36,904 nucleotides of DNA from an uncultured bacterium. Lineage in GTDB: Bacteria > Bacteroidota > Bacteroidia > Bacteroidales > Bacteroidaceae. The stretch lies in the NCBI GenBank assembly GCA_945829425.1, contig CALZUQ010000026.1, positions 1 to 36,904 of the forward strand. Reading direction: 5' to 3'. The notes beneath the pieces were generated by a model. That model saw only the letters and a list, made by a program, of their open reading frames with translations, did not search any database and was not told the origin of the DNA. The position numbers and the translations under genes are program-made. Position 1 is the stretch's first letter. The number at the start of each line of letters is the position of its first letter. Positions 16,475-26,204 of this stretch are shown here, one piece after another.

Positions 16475-17422
16475 TTACTTGATTATTGTCTTGTCGTTGC
16501 GTATCTCTTCAAGAGAGATGCCGAGCGTGCGGCAGAATATCGCCTCACGTGCGAAGAGTCCGTTGCCTGCCTGCTGTATGTAGTATGCGTGCGGGTCGTC
16601 GTCGACGTCATAGGCAATCTCGTTGACACGTGGCAGAGGATGCAGGATGCGCATGTTCTCCTTAGCCTTTGACAGCATCTCACGTCTGAGGATGTAAACG
16701 TTCTTCACCCTCTCGTACTCCATGAGGTCAGAGAAGCGTTCCTTCTGTACACGTGTCATGTATATGATGTCTGCATCCTTTATTACGTCTTCGTCGAAGT
16801 TGGTGTATTCACAGAACTTTATGCCGTGGTCCTTGCAGTATGTCTTATACTCTTCAGGCATGGCAAGCTCCTTGGGTGCGATGAAATGGAACGTGGGGTT
16901 GAAATGCCTCATGGCTGTGATGAGTGAATGCACCGTGCGCCCGTATTTCAGGTCTCCGACGAGGTATATGTTCAGGTTCTCAAGCGTTCCCTGTGTCTTG
17001 TATATGGAGTAGAGGTCGAGGAGACACTGCGAGGGGTGCATGTGTGCTCCGTCTCCGGCATTGACGACAGGCACGGGAGCCACTTCCGAGGCATACTGTG
17101 CCGCACCCTCGATATAATGTCTCATGACTATGACATCGGCATAGTTTGACACCATTAGTATGGTGTCTTTCAGCGTCTCTCCCTTTGTTGCGCTTGTAAC
17201 CTTTGCGTCAGTAAATCCTATCACTTTCGCTCCGAGTCGGTTTGCTGCCGTCTCGAAACTCAGCCTTGTTCGCGTTGAAGGCTCAAAGAACAGTGTCGCT
17301 ACGATGCGTCCCTTTAAGATCTCGCGGTTGGGATGGTTTTCAAACTCCTTTGCCATGTCGAGAAGATACATTATCTCATCCTTCGACAAATCGGCGATAG
17401 TAACAAAATCTTGTTTCTCCAT
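16475..17422 (-). CDS. pyrB: Aspartate carbamoyltransferase catalytic subunit
   Basis: PyrB forms N-carbamoyl-aspartate from carbamoyl phosphate and aspartate, the first committed step of pyrimidine synthesis. The carbamoyl-phosphate loop is seen in [21 protein letters not shown], with [41 protein letters not shown] and [15 protein letters not shown] further on. [16 protein letters not shown] at 17422 is chosen as the start (315 residues); a longer frame to 17617 would run into the divergent gene and is not supported. It heads the pyrB-pyrI pair and is transcribed away from the penicillin-binding protein gene, with 121 bp between them. Confidence 0.96.
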   Translation of the reverse strand: MEKQDFVTIADLSKDEIMYLLDMAKEFENHPNREILKGRIVATLFFEPSTRTRLSFETAANRLGAKVIGFTDAKVTSATKGETLKDTILMVSNYADVIVMRHYIEGAAQYASEVAPVPVVNAGDGAHMHPSQCLLDLYSIYKTQGTLENLNIYLVGDLKYGRTVHSLITAMRHFNPTFHFIAPKELAMPEEYKTYCKDHGIKFCEYTNFDEDVIKDADIIYMTRVQKERFSDLMEYERVKNVYILRREMLSKAKENMRILHPLPRVNEIAYDVDDDPHAYYIQQAGNGLFAREAIFCRTLGISLEEIRNDKTIIK

Positions 17423-17507
17423 GAGTGAAAAAAGTCGTTTTAATGGATTTTGGTGCGAAGTTACCAATAAATTTTCAAAAAACAGAACGTTTTCCAAATT
17501 ATTATTG

Positions 17508-17515
17508 TATTTTTG
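17508..17515 (+). promoter_or_regulatory. Possible -7 element of the penicillin-binding protein gene
   Basis: TATTTTTG fits TAnnTTTG and lies 28 bp before the ATG at 17544. No good -33 TTTG is seen at the expected distance, so this is tentative. Confidence 0.4.
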
Positions 17516-17543
17516 CAGAAAAATTTCACGAAGCCCATAAAAA

Positions 17544-19859
17544 ATGAGAAAGAAAGTAATACATACGCTATGGTTCCTCCTCGTTCTCGGCATACTCGCC
17601 ATACCTCTCGCCGTCACGGCGATATGGAAGGGTTGGATAGGCTACATGCCTCCTGTCGAGGAACTTCAAAACCCCATTGACAGATATGCCACGCAGATTC
17701 TCTCCGAAGACGGAAAAGTCATCGGAACATGGAACATAAACAAGGACAACCGCATCCATGTGCCTTACGACAGCATCTCGCCACATGTCATAGAAGCACT
17801 CATAGCCACTGAGGACCGCCGTTTCTACGACCATTCCGGCATAGACTTCCGAGCCCTCGGACGTGCCATAGTGAAGAGAGGCATATTCCAGCAGAAGAGT
17901 GCCGGAGGAGGCTCCACGATAACACAGCAGCTCGCCAAGCAACTGTTCTCCGCCCATGCGGCGTCGAAGCTCGAACGTGTCATGCAGAAGCCTATAGAAT
18001 GGATCATAGCCTTGAAGCTGGAGCGTTACTACACCAAGGAGGAGATCATCACCATGTACCTCAACTATTTCGACTTCCTCCACAACTCCGTAGGAATAAA
18101 GATGGCGGCGAACACCTATTTCAACAAAGAGCCGAGCAAGCTCAGCGTGACAGAGGCAGCAACGCTTGTGGGACTGTGCAAGAACCCGTCATATTTCAAT
18201 CCGGTAAGATACACCGAAAGGTCGCAGCAGCGGCGTAACGTCGTGTTGCAGCAGATGCAGAAAGAAGGCTACATCACCGACGAGGAATATGAGAAATACC
18301 GCGAGGAGCCTCTTGAACTGCATTTCAACTTCGTGGACCATAAGGAAGGCACGGCGACATACTTCCGCGAGTTCCTGAGAAAATACATGACGGCAACACG
18401 TCCGCGGCGGTCCGACTATCCGTCGTGGGCCATGACACAATATCATATCGACTCCCTCGCATGGGACAACGACCCGCTCTACGGGTGGTGTAACAAAAAC
18501 CATAAGAAGGACGGCTCCACATATAATATATATACCGACGGACTGAAGATACGCACGACGATCAATTCCCGCATGCAACGCTACGCCGAAGAGTCTGTCT
18601 ATGGACATGTGGCGAAGTATCTCCAGCCTATCTTCAACAAGGAGAACGCCACGAAGAAGAACGCTCCCTTCAGTTCCGCACTGACACAGGACGAGATACG
18701 CAACATTCTCAACCGCTCCATACGTCAGAGCGAGCGGTGGCGTACGATGTCTGAGGCGGGATGCAGCGAGAGCGAGATACGGGAGTCGTTCAACAGAAAG
18801 ACGGAGATGACCGTCTTCACATACAATGGAGACATCGACACCGTGATGACACCTCTCGACTCCATACGTTATTACAAGAGTTTCCTCAGGGCAGGCTTCA
18901 TGAGCATAGACCCGGGCAACGGAGCCGTAAAAGCTTACGTCGGAGGACTTGACTACGCTCATTTCCAATATGACATGGTGACCCACGGCAGACGTCAGGT
19001 GGGCTCGACCATCAAGCCTTTCCTCTACTCCCTCGCCATGGAGAACGGCTTCTCGCCCTGCGACCTCGCACCGAACGTCCAGCAGACATATATGGTGGCA
19101 GGACAGCCGTGGACACCGCGCAATGCCTCACGGAAACGTTACGGCGAGAACGTGACGCTGAAATGGGGGTTGCAGCAGTCAAACAACTGGATCTCGGCTT
19201 ACCTCATGTCCAAGCTCAATCCCGAACAACTCGTGGACATCATGAGGAAGTTCGGCATAGACTCTCCGGATATCCACGCTTCCATGTCGTTATGTCTCGG
19301 CCCCTGCGATGTCAGCGTAGCGGAGATGGTCAGCGCATATACTGCGTTCGCCAACAACGGCATACGGTGTGCCCCGATGTATGTCACGAGAATAGAGGAC
19401 AACGATGGCAACGTACTCGCTGAGTTCCAGCCCCGCATGAACGAGGTGATCTCGCAGGACGGGACGTATAAGATGATCGACATGCTCCGGGCGGTGGTAA
19501 ACGGAGGAACAGGTTCACGACTGAGATACAAATACCACTTGGAGGCGGACATGGGAGCGAAGACAGGAACGACGAACAGACACTCCGACGCATGGTTCAT
19601 GGGCATCACGCCGCAGCTCGTCTCAGGATGCTGGGTGGGAGGCGAAGACCGTGACATTCACTTCGACACCATGGTTTATGGACAGGGAGCGACAATGGCG
19701 CTGCCTATCTGGGCGTACTTCATGAAGAAGGTCTATCGCGACAAGACACTGGGATATAGCCAGCAGGCGACCTTCGAAATGCCTGAAGACTATAACCCGT
19801 GCAACGCTACGGAGCAGATAATGCCCGACGACGGGGACATCGAGGAGGTTTTTGAATAA
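17544..19859 (+). CDS. Class A penicillin-binding protein (PBP1A-type)
   Basis: A 771-residue bifunctional peptidoglycan synthase, anchored in the inner membrane by one N-terminal helix (about residues 8-28) and acting in the periplasm. The GT51 glycosyltransferase domain holds [14 protein letters not shown] with catalytic Glu90, [13 protein letters not shown] and [12 protein letters not shown]. The transpeptidase domain carries the three penicillin-binding motifs: STIK (Ser488), SNN (Ser546) and KTG (Lys673). All catalytic residues are present. It would polymerise lipid II and cross-link the stems. It stands alone between divergent pyrB and the OmpA-family gene 55 bp downstream. Confidence 0.95.
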   Translation: MRKKVIHTLWFLLVLGILAIPLAVTAIWKGWIGYMPPVEELQNPIDRYATQILSEDGKVIGTWNINKDNRIHVPYDSISPHVIEALIATEDRRFYDHSGIDFRALGRAIVKRGIFQQKSAGGGSTITQQLAKQLFSAHAASKLERVMQKPIEWIIALKLERYYTKEEIITMYLNYFDFLHNSVGIKMAANTYFNKEPSKLSVTEAATLVGLCKNPSYFNPVRYTERSQQRRNVVLQQMQKEGYITDEEYEKYREEPLELHFNFVDHKEGTATYFREFLRKYMTATRPRRSDYPSWAMTQYHIDSLAWDNDPLYGWCNKNHKKDGSTYNIYTDGLKIRTTINSRMQRYAEESVYGHVAKYLQPIFNKENATKKNAPFSSALTQDEIRNILNRSIRQSERWRTMSEAGCSESEIRESFNRKTEMTVFTYNGDIDTVMTPLDSIRYYKSFLRAGFMSIDPGNGAVKAYVGGLDYAHFQYDMVTHGRRQVGSTIKPFLYSLAMENGFSPCDLAPNVQQTYMVAGQPWTPRNASRKRYGENVTLKWGLQQSNNWISAYLMSKLNPEQLVDIMRKFGIDSPDIHASMSLCLGPCDVSVAEMVSAYTAFANNGIRCAPMYVTRIEDNDGNVLAEFQPRMNEVISQDGTYKMIDMLRAVVNGGTGSRLRYKYHLEADMGAKTGTTNRHSDAWFMGITPQLVSGCWVGGEDRDIHFDTMVYGQGATMALPIWAYFMKKVYRDKTLGYSQQATFEMPEDYNPCNATEQIMPDDGDIEEVFE

Positions 19860-19914
19860 CTCTCCGGCCTTACGCCTTAAAAGAAACTACCTTATCAGAA
19901 CTGACTAAAATAAC

Positions 19915-21096
19915 ATGAAAAGACTTCTCTGCATTCCGACATTGCTCTTCCTCGCCCTTACGGCATACGGACAGGAGGGCTATGGCGGAAATAAGCTTAC
20001 CGACAACTGCTATGTCGGTCTAAGCTTAGGATATTCCTCACGAACCACCCATACCAGGGTGCTTCATACCGCAAACCCTAACATCGGTGTGCGTTTAGGC
20101 AAATGGTACACTCCAGAACTCGGCATAGCGTTTGATGCCAACCTTATCCTGGCCGAGACGGCAGAAAACTTCTCTGTCGAGAACGAGAATCTTTACACCT
20201 TCTCCCCTACCCTGTATATCCAGGGCAACTTGGGAAATATCTTCTGCGGATACCATGGCACGGCAAGGAAAATCGAATATATCCTCAATATTGGGTTGGG
20301 CTACATGCACAGCAACTCCCTCAACAACCATGAGGCGAACATCGGTTCCATACGCAACGCCATAACGCAAAGTATCGCCTTGGACATAACGTGGAACTTC
20401 GGGCGCGACAGGGAGTGGCAGGTGTTCCTTGAGCCGATGTTGACATACCTCATAGCAGGAGCAAAGGGCGGCGAGAGCTTCGACGGCACACCACGTCAGA
20501 CGTGCGGCTTCGACCTGAACTATTCTTACCTACACCTGAACGTCGGCATAGCCTATAAGTTCCGCAACTCTACCAACAGGCATAACTTCACGATCCTCAC
20601 GCCATGCACAAACAAAGAGGAGGAGTCGCTGAATGCGGAGATAAATGCCTTACGAGGCAAACTGGCGGAGACAGGCGACCTCCAGGCGGAGATAGAGATG
20701 CTGCGCCAGAAAATCCGTGACATGGAAGCAGAATGCGGGAAAACACTGGCACCTGTCGTGGAAAAAGAAAACCCGGGACTCCCTGCGGTGTTCTATAAGG
20801 TGAACAGTTCCGTGGTGACTCCGGCACAGCAGCAGAACGTTGCCATAGCGGCGGAGATACTGAAAAACCACCCGAAGATGAAGCTGATGATCAAAGGCTA
20901 TGCCTCTCCGGAAGGCAACGCACAGGGTAACAACGTCCTCTCCGAAAAACGTGCTGAGGCTGTCCGCAACATGCTCATAAATACCTACGGCATAAGTGCG
21001 TCGAGGATTGTCTCCGAGGGATGTGGAGCAACAGACAAGCTCTTCCCTATATATGAGTTCAACCGTGTGGCAATGCTGTATCTCGTTACGGAATAA
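19915..21096 (+). CDS. OmpA-family outer-membrane protein
   Basis: A 393-residue envelope protein. A signal peptide (about 1-19, ending LTAYG) is followed by a roughly 200-residue region of alternating aromatic strands that looks like a small beta barrel (NCYVGLSLGY, NIGVRLGKWYTPELGIAFD, YSYLHLNVGIAYKF). A coiled coil follows at about 240-285 (EEESLNAEINALRGKLAE). The C-terminal OmpA-like peptidoglycan-binding domain spans about 295-393, with IKGYASPEGNAQGNNVLSEKRAEAVRNML. It begins 55 bp after the penicillin-binding protein gene, so the two may be co-transcribed and both concern the cell wall. Confidence 0.88.
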   Translation: MKRLLCIPTLLFLALTAYGQEGYGGNKLTDNCYVGLSLGYSSRTTHTRVLHTANPNIGVRLGKWYTPELGIAFDANLILAETAENFSVENENLYTFSPTLYIQGNLGNIFCGYHGTARKIEYILNIGLGYMHSNSLNNHEANIGSIRNAITQSIALDITWNFGRDREWQVFLEPMLTYLIAGAKGGESFDGTPRQTCGFDLNYSYLHLNVGIAYKFRNSTNRHNFTILTPCTNKEEESLNAEINALRGKLAETGDLQAEIEMLRQKIRDMEAECGKTLAPVVEKENPGLPAVFYKVNSSVVTPAQQQNVAIAAEILKNHPKMKLMIKGYASPEGNAQGNNVLSEKRAEAVRNMLINTYGISASRIVSEGCGATDKLFPIYEFNRVAMLYLVTE

Positions 21097-21400
21097 AACG
21101 TCTGCAAACAAAAAACAACTCGGAAATTCACAGATAATTCTCGGTAATTCACGGATAACAACTCTTCCGGGGATAAACGACAACTGAGACAACAGAGACA
21201 ACTAAAACTGTGATGAACGTAAATTACCTGAAATTGAACGTAAATTATCGAGAATGACACGTGCCAAAAAAGAAAAAAATCTCTGAAATTCACGGATAAT
21301 TCTCGGTAATTCACGTTCAAAAATTCTTCTGTGGAAAATGAAACACAGTAATTCGAGGCACTGCCCTCCAGGCAGAGAGTGAGGTGAGACCTTGCCTTAT

Positions 21401-21471
21401 TCCAGAGACTCTGTCCCGGTTACTCAAAGTATGGCCCCTAGCCTAAGCCGTCCACACACTCTCAGCCGTAC
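21401..21471 (+). repeat. Dispersed repeat family 1, copy B
   Basis: tccagagactctgtcccggt, then tactcaaagtatggc, then cctaagccgtccacacactc. It shares the first half with copy A and extends through ccgt...ccgtac, which is also in copy C. Confidence 0.6.
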
Positions 21472-21889
21472 AGTTTTTTGACGTAGATAAAACTCCGTTC
21501 CAAGCTTTGGGATGTACGTTCCAAGCTTTGGAACGAATATTTCTTCCCGGTAATTTTATTTTTGTGTGCTGTTCTCTTGTCTTTTCACCGCAGTTCCTTT
21601 TTTTTCCACCGCAGTTCTTTTTTCTCCACTGCAGTTCCTGTTACTGTTTTCACTGCTTTCTCCTATTGTTTTCTTATCGTTCTCCTATCGTTAGTTTATC
21701 TCCGCGCGAAAAAGATCAAATATTTTATCCTCCACACCGCCATTGTTCCTCATAGTATTCCGGATAAATAAGCTTGCATACAATGAAGTAAAACGTCTCA
21801 ACAAAACAAAAACGGCTCAAATTCTCAAAAACTTTCGTATTTATCGAAATAACTTTTACGTTACAAGTGTTTATTAATTTTTTTTTGCT

Positions 21890-21897
21890 TAACTTTG
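21890..21897 (+). promoter_or_regulatory. Probable -7 element of the AraC-type regulator gene
   Basis: TAACTTTG lies 28 bp before the ATG at 21926. The -33 region is T-rich but has no exact TTTG at 19-20 bp. The predicted leader is short, about 20 nt. Confidence 0.5.
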
Positions 21898-21925
21898 CGA
21901 TAAATTAAATTCTTAGTATGCCTTC

Positions 21926-23104
21926 ATGGATCAGACACTTCAAGACATTGAAGCTTTCGCACAATATATAAGAGGTGCAGTAACCTTGTTTTTCATCTCG
22001 TCATGTGTAAAGCTATATATATATAAACGCCGCAACAGAATGATGCGGTTGCTGTACTACGCCACATTATTCCTCACGATAAGCCATGTGAAGGACGCAG
22101 TGTTCCTTTTCTCGGAATGGAAAAACTCCATGGTGCTCAACGATGCTGTCAGAACCTTTGACATGGTGTTCCTGCCGCTCATCGGCGCCTTCTTCCTCGA
22201 AGCGTCCCACCCCGGCATTGTCACGGCACGTCGGCTGACGGCTGTCGTGGCTTTACAAGCGTCGTTCTTTCCGCTTTTCCTTCTATTCCCCGATGAAAGC
22301 GTCGTTTTTGCCTCTATGGCAGTAGCGTTCACTCTCTCGCTGATAACGATAGGCTATGTCCTCTTCTTCTCGGCGAGATACCACGAATACATCGCGGCAA
22401 ACTATTCTTACTACGAGAATATCGACGTGACATGGGTCCGCTTGTCGTGCATGGTATATTTCCTCTCGCTCTTTGCCTATTCTTTCGCTTTTGAAGGTAC
22501 GACATGGCTCAGCGAGGCGTTATACAACATTTTCTCATTGGTTTTGTGGACCGTCCTGCTGATATATGCCCGGAGACACCGAGTAATTAAAATATTTATG
22601 ACAAAAGAAAAAAAAGACATGAAAATCCCCGAGGAGAACCACAGCAGCATCCGTGACGTAGAGGCGAGCTATGACGACCGTGACGAGGACATCATCTATA
22701 GCGACCGCGAAGAGAAAATTGCTGTCCTGCTGACGACCTGCATGGAGAAAAGACGCATATACCTCAACCCCAAGGTCACATTAAGCGACATAGCCCAAGC
22801 CATCGGCACAAACAGGACATACCTCTCTGACTATCTCAACAACACGCTCAACACCACGTTCTACGACTACATAAACACCTATCGCATAAAGGAGGCGTGC
22901 AGGATAATTGACGCTATGCATGAGAAAGGCAAGAAGTCGATGGTCATGGTGGCTGAGATGAGCGGCTTCAACTCCAAATCCTCGTTCAACCGCTATTTTA
23001 CAAAGGTTATGGGCGAAAGCCCCAAAAGCTACTATACCTCACGTATCGTAGACAATAGCATAGCCAACGGCACGGACAAGAGCGACGAAGAGTGGGAGGA
23101 CTGA
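21926..23104 (+). CDS. Membrane-anchored AraC-family transcriptional regulator
   Basis: A 392-residue protein in two parts. Residues 1 to about 225 contain around six or seven hydrophobic segments (for example GAVTLFFISSCVKLYIY, LTAVVALQASFFPLFLLF, YNIFSLVLWTVLLIYA), so this part is in the inner membrane. A charged linker (about 228-275) leads to an AraC-type DNA-binding domain with two helix-turn-helix units: VTLSDIAQAIGTNRTYLSDYLN, and VMVAEMSGFNSKSSFNRYFTKVMGESPKSYY. It probably senses an envelope or small-molecule signal and regulates genes from the membrane. The surface-protein cluster begins 117 bp downstream on the same strand and is the obvious candidate target, by position only. Confidence 0.88.
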   Translation: MDQTLQDIEAFAQYIRGAVTLFFISSCVKLYIYKRRNRMMRLLYYATLFLTISHVKDAVFLFSEWKNSMVLNDAVRTFDMVFLPLIGAFFLEASHPGIVTARRLTAVVALQASFFPLFLLFPDESVVFASMAVAFTLSLITIGYVLFFSARYHEYIAANYSYYENIDVTWVRLSCMVYFLSLFAYSFAFEGTTWLSEALYNIFSLVLWTVLLIYARRHRVIKIFMTKEKKDMKIPEENHSSIRDVEASYDDRDEDIIYSDREEKIAVLLTTCMEKRRIYLNPKVTLSDIAQAIGTNRTYLSDYLNNTLNTTFYDYINTYRIKEACRIIDAMHEKGKKSMVMVAEMSGFNSKSSFNRYFTKVMGESPKSYYTSRIVDNSIANGTDKSDEEWED

Positions 23105-23179
23105 CACGTTGTCACCGTGCCTTACTGAAACATACAGTTTCTGACGTTGGTAGACTTGTCATCCTGCCCCACCTCCTGT

Positions 23180-23196
23180 CCCACCTTAAAAGAACC
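23180..23196 (+). promoter_or_regulatory. CCCACCTTAAAAGAACC leader motif before the first BspA-like gene
   Basis: This combines the CCCACCTTAAAA part of the motif found before coaX and other genes, here 26 bp before the start codon. No TAnnTTTG element is visible nearby. Confidence 0.35.
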
Positions 23197-23221
23197 AGAT
23201 AAAAAAATTACATAAATAACA

Positions 23222-25930
23222 ATGAGTATGAAAAAGACATTCTTTACGTCATTGCTTATAGCAATGAGTGTCTCTGTCTTTGCTGACAAAGACATCTACA
23301 AAGGAAGACTGCTGTACCACTGTTTCGATGAGACGATGACAGCAGAAGTGAGACAGTCAGAGTATCATGACACCTATCAGATGGACGTGGTGATACCTGA
23401 GACGGTGGAAGCCGACGGCAAGACATATACCGTGACAGCCATCGGCGATGAGGCTTTCGTCTATCCTATCAACAGCATCCAGATGCCGAAAACGATACGC
23501 CGTATAGGCACGAGTGCTTTTGACGGTGCCGGGCTGACGTCTGTCACCCTTCCCAAAGGCTTGGAGGAGATTGGGCCTTACGCATTCTTTGAAGCAGAAT
23601 TCACCACAGTGACCATTCCTGAGAGGGTTAAAGAAATCAGCGAACATGCGTTCGCATACAATTCCTCGCTAACGGAAGTTGTGCTGCCCTCAGCCCTGGA
23701 AAAGATTGGCGAATATGCTTTTGCTGGATGTTCGAGTCTTTCTTCCATCCAGCTGCCCTCAACGCTCAAGTCGATAGGCAAGACAGCCTTCGGACAGTGT
23801 TCTTCCATAACATCCCTCAATATTCCGGAGGGTGTGGAAGAGATAGGCTCTGAAGCATTCCAATGGACTGGCATTACTACCTTAACTTTACCAAAAAATA
23901 TGAAAAAGGTACCTGTTGGAGCACTGCAGTATTGCAGGTACCTTACAGAGATTGTCATACCGGAAGGCGTGAAGGAGATAGACAATTTTGCCTTCTACGG
24001 ATGTTCAAGACTGACCTCTGTCACACTGCCGGAAGGACTTGAAGCCATAGGGCAGGAAGCATTCAGCGGATGCAAGAAACTAACGTCAATAGAACTGCCT
24101 TCGACACTGAAGACTATCGGCAGCTGGGCTTTCAACTCAGCAGGGCTGACATCGGTGACACTGCCCGACGGACTGAAGACCATAGGCTATGGAGCGTTCA
24201 TACGATGCGCATCCTTGCAGTCGCTCGTCGTGCCGGAGTCGGCAGAGCGGATAGGAGCGGACGTCGTGTCAGACTGTACTGCCCTTTCGGAGCTGCGTCT
24301 TCCGCAGTCGCTTGATGTCATAGAAGGCAGAATCGGAATGCCTGAGACGGCACAGCTGATCCTCTACGGCGAGGGCAATGCCTTGGAAATCACTGACAAC
24401 ATGACAATAAACAACCGCAAGGACGGCACGAAAGCACTGCTCTATGCCTCGCCGTCCATGGCTCTCGACGGAGTGTTCACCATTCCCGACGGCATCACGG
24501 TTATAGGCCAATATGCGCTGGCTAATTATGACGTCGAGAAAATCGTCCTTCCTGAGGGACTGACAGCCATAGGCGACCTTGCCCTCCTCTCTTCCACAGT
24601 GAAGGAGATAGTCATTCCTTCTACGTTAAGGACATTGGGTGAAAGTTCTTTCAGGAACTGTAAGAATCTTGTGAGCATGGTGATTCCTGAAGGTGTAGAG
24701 ACAATCTCCGACAACTGTTTCTCTGGCTGTTCGTCTTTGTCGTCACTGACATTGCCACGGTCACTGAAAAAGATTGGAAAGTTCGCGCTGTCAAGCTGTT
24801 CGTCACTGACGACATTGGAACTTCCTGAGGGCTTGCAGAAGATAGAATCATCAGCCTTATTTAGTGTAGGCCTTACCGAACTTGCCATACCTTCGTCGTG
24901 TACCTCGTTCGACATCAGTGGAGCCTACGAACTGAAGAAAGTCATGCTATCTGACGCAATGACAGTATTGCCCAAGAACGCATTCTTCGGATTGTTCTCA
25001 CTCGAAAGCGTGGTTCTTCCGGCAGGTATCACCGCCATTCCTTCCAATGCTTTCACCGGCTGCACGAGCCTCAAGACGGTGGTTATTCCGGAAGGAGTGA
25101 AGACCATTGGCGAGGCAGCGTTCTATAAATCAGGTATCGAGACTATCGTCGTGCCGGAGTCGGTAGAAAAGATTGAGGGTTTCACCTTCCAGGATTGTCA
25201 GAATCTGGAGAGCATAGACATCAAGGCTCATGTCAAGTCCCTGCCTTACGCCTTTGCCCCGAATTGTCCTAACCTCAAGTCAGTGTCTTTACCTGAAGGT
25301 CTGGAGGAAATAGGTGGTGTCGCTTTCTACCAATGTCCTGCACTGACGAAGGTCAACCTGCCTGCCACAGTCAAGGGTCTTATGTACTCCGTATTTGCTG
25401 ACACCGGACTTGAGAGCGTCACCCTGCCTGACGGCATAAAGCGTGTGGGTGAGTTCTGCTTCCAGAATACTGCTGTCGAAACTGTCGACCTCTCTAACAC
25501 TTCGCTCACCGAGATGTATCGCGGATTGTTTGTCGGCTGCGAGGCGTTGAAGGACGTCACACTGCCGGCTTCCTTGCAGACTTTGGCGGAAGGCAATTTC
25601 TACGAGTGTAAGTCCCTGACCTCCGTAACATCCTTCGCCCAGGAGCCGCCAGTGGCAGAGAAGGACAGCTTCGATGACACCGTCCTGAACTCCGCTACGC
25701 TCTATGTCCCCGATGCTTCGCTCGCAGCATATAAGTCTGCCGACGTGTGGAAGGACTTCTTCGCCGTGAAGGGTCTCTCGGCTACCGGCGTAACGTCAGC
25801 TTCTGATAACCGTGGCGATGACGTAACGGACATATACGACTTCTCAGGACGTAAGACGACAAAGGCTGCCAAGGGTATGAAAATCTTCAGAATGAAGAGT
25901 GGCGAAAACCGCAAGGTTTATCAACGTTAA
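23222..25930 (+). CDS. BspA-like leucine-rich-repeat surface protein
   Basis: A 902-residue exported protein. A signal peptide (about 1-21, ending SVFA) is followed by a short domain (DIYKGRLLYHCF...IPETVEADGKTYTVTAIGDEAF), then about thirty BspA/TpLRR-type repeats of roughly 23 residues with the pattern LTSVTLPEGLEAIGQEAFSGC. The array is interrupted at about 375-415 by a non-repeat stretch. After the last repeat come TLYVPDASLAAYKSADVWKDF and a tail, DIYDFSGRK to ENRKVYQR. That tail resembles the second BspA-like protein's end and type IX secretion sorting domains. Related proteins bind fibronectin, fibrinogen or other bacteria. ATG at residue 3 is an alternative start. Confidence 0.9.
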   Translation: MSMKKTFFTSLLIAMSVSVFADKDIYKGRLLYHCFDETMTAEVRQSEYHDTYQMDVVIPETVEADGKTYTVTAIGDEAFVYPINSIQMPKTIRRIGTSAFDGAGLTSVTLPKGLEEIGPYAFFEAEFTTVTIPERVKEISEHAFAYNSSLTEVVLPSALEKIGEYAFAGCSSLSSIQLPSTLKSIGKTAFGQCSSITSLNIPEGVEEIGSEAFQWTGITTLTLPKNMKKVPVGALQYCRYLTEIVIPEGVKEIDNFAFYGCSRLTSVTLPEGLEAIGQEAFSGCKKLTSIELPSTLKTIGSWAFNSAGLTSVTLPDGLKTIGYGAFIRCASLQSLVVPESAERIGADVVSDCTALSELRLPQSLDVIEGRIGMPETAQLILYGEGNALEITDNMTINNRKDGTKALLYASPSMALDGVFTIPDGITVIGQYALANYDVEKIVLPEGLTAIGDLALLSSTVKEIVIPSTLRTLGESSFRNCKNLVSMVIPEGVETISDNCFSGCSSLSSLTLPRSLKKIGKFALSSCSSLTTLELPEGLQKIESSALFSVGLTELAIPSSCTSFDISGAYELKKVMLSDAMTVLPKNAFFGLFSLESVVLPAGITAIPSNAFTGCTSLKTVVIPEGVKTIGEAAFYKSGIETIVVPESVEKIEGFTFQDCQNLESIDIKAHVKSLPYAFAPNCPNLKSVSLPEGLEEIGGVAFYQCPALTKVNLPATVKGLMYSVFADTGLESVTLPDGIKRVGEFCFQNTAVETVDLSNTSLTEMYRGLFVGCEALKDVTLPASLQTLAEGNFYECKSLTSVTSFAQEPPVAEKDSFDDTVLNSATLYVPDASLAAYKSADVWKDFFAVKGLSATGVTSASDNRGDDVTDIYDFSGRKTTKAAKGMKIFRMKSGENRKVYQR

Positions 25931-25936
25931 TCCTCC

Positions 25937-26003
25937 CGTACGGTTGGGAGTTCGGGGACGGTTTAGGCTGGAAGCCTATACTTTGAGTAACCGGGGGCAA
26001 CGC
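25937..26003 (-). repeat. Dispersed repeat family 1, copy C (inverted)
   Basis: On the minus strand it reads gcccccggttactcaaagta, then taggcttccagcctaaaccg, then tccccgaactcccaaccgta. It matches copy B over its length and copy A over the first half. The remaining spacer to 26204 holds a TGGCTGCAAGCCA hairpin (about 26037-26049) but no gene. Confidence 0.6.
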
Positions 26004-26204
26004 CCGCGGATTATGGTAGCATCTCCCCACACATCTGGCTGCAAGCCAGTACCCATTCTTAAGGGTATTATATTTTTATCCTGCTTTCGTTGGGTTCAAA
26101 TGGATTATGTTTCTGAAGTAACGGTACGCCCCGAAGAGGCATACTAAAAAGCTCATTCACAACAAAATGAACCCAGCGAAATTTAAAGAACGAATAATTG
26201 ATTT

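Larger units (their letters stand above)
21097..21925. other. 829-bp intergenic region rich in repeats
   Basis: No gene is supported. Two copies of gaaattcacggataattctc and cggtaattcacg (21123-21160 and 21284-21320) flank inverted relatives such as gaacgtaaattatcgagaat. Copy B of the first dispersed family is at 21401-21471. A 15-bp direct repeat cgttccaagctttgg is at 21496-21510 and 21517-21531. About three units of a 22-bp CACCGCAGTTC-T-run repeat lie at 21582-21645. The AraC-gene promoter is at 21890. Short frames here translate repeats. Confidence 0.6.

Noticed and set aside
17456..17463. pyrB promoter at CGAAGTTA
   Set aside because: On the minus strand this is TAACTTCG, one base off the -7 consensus, and no TTTG lies at 19-20 bp.
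18189..18986. 265-codon ORF antisense to the penicillin-binding protein gene
   Set aside because: The sense frame has all catalytic motifs; the antisense frame is a by-product of codon composition.
21562..21771. Small hydrophobic ORF that could be a membrane peptide
   Set aside because: Its first part is the translation of a 22-bp tandem repeat, and no start signal or family supports it.
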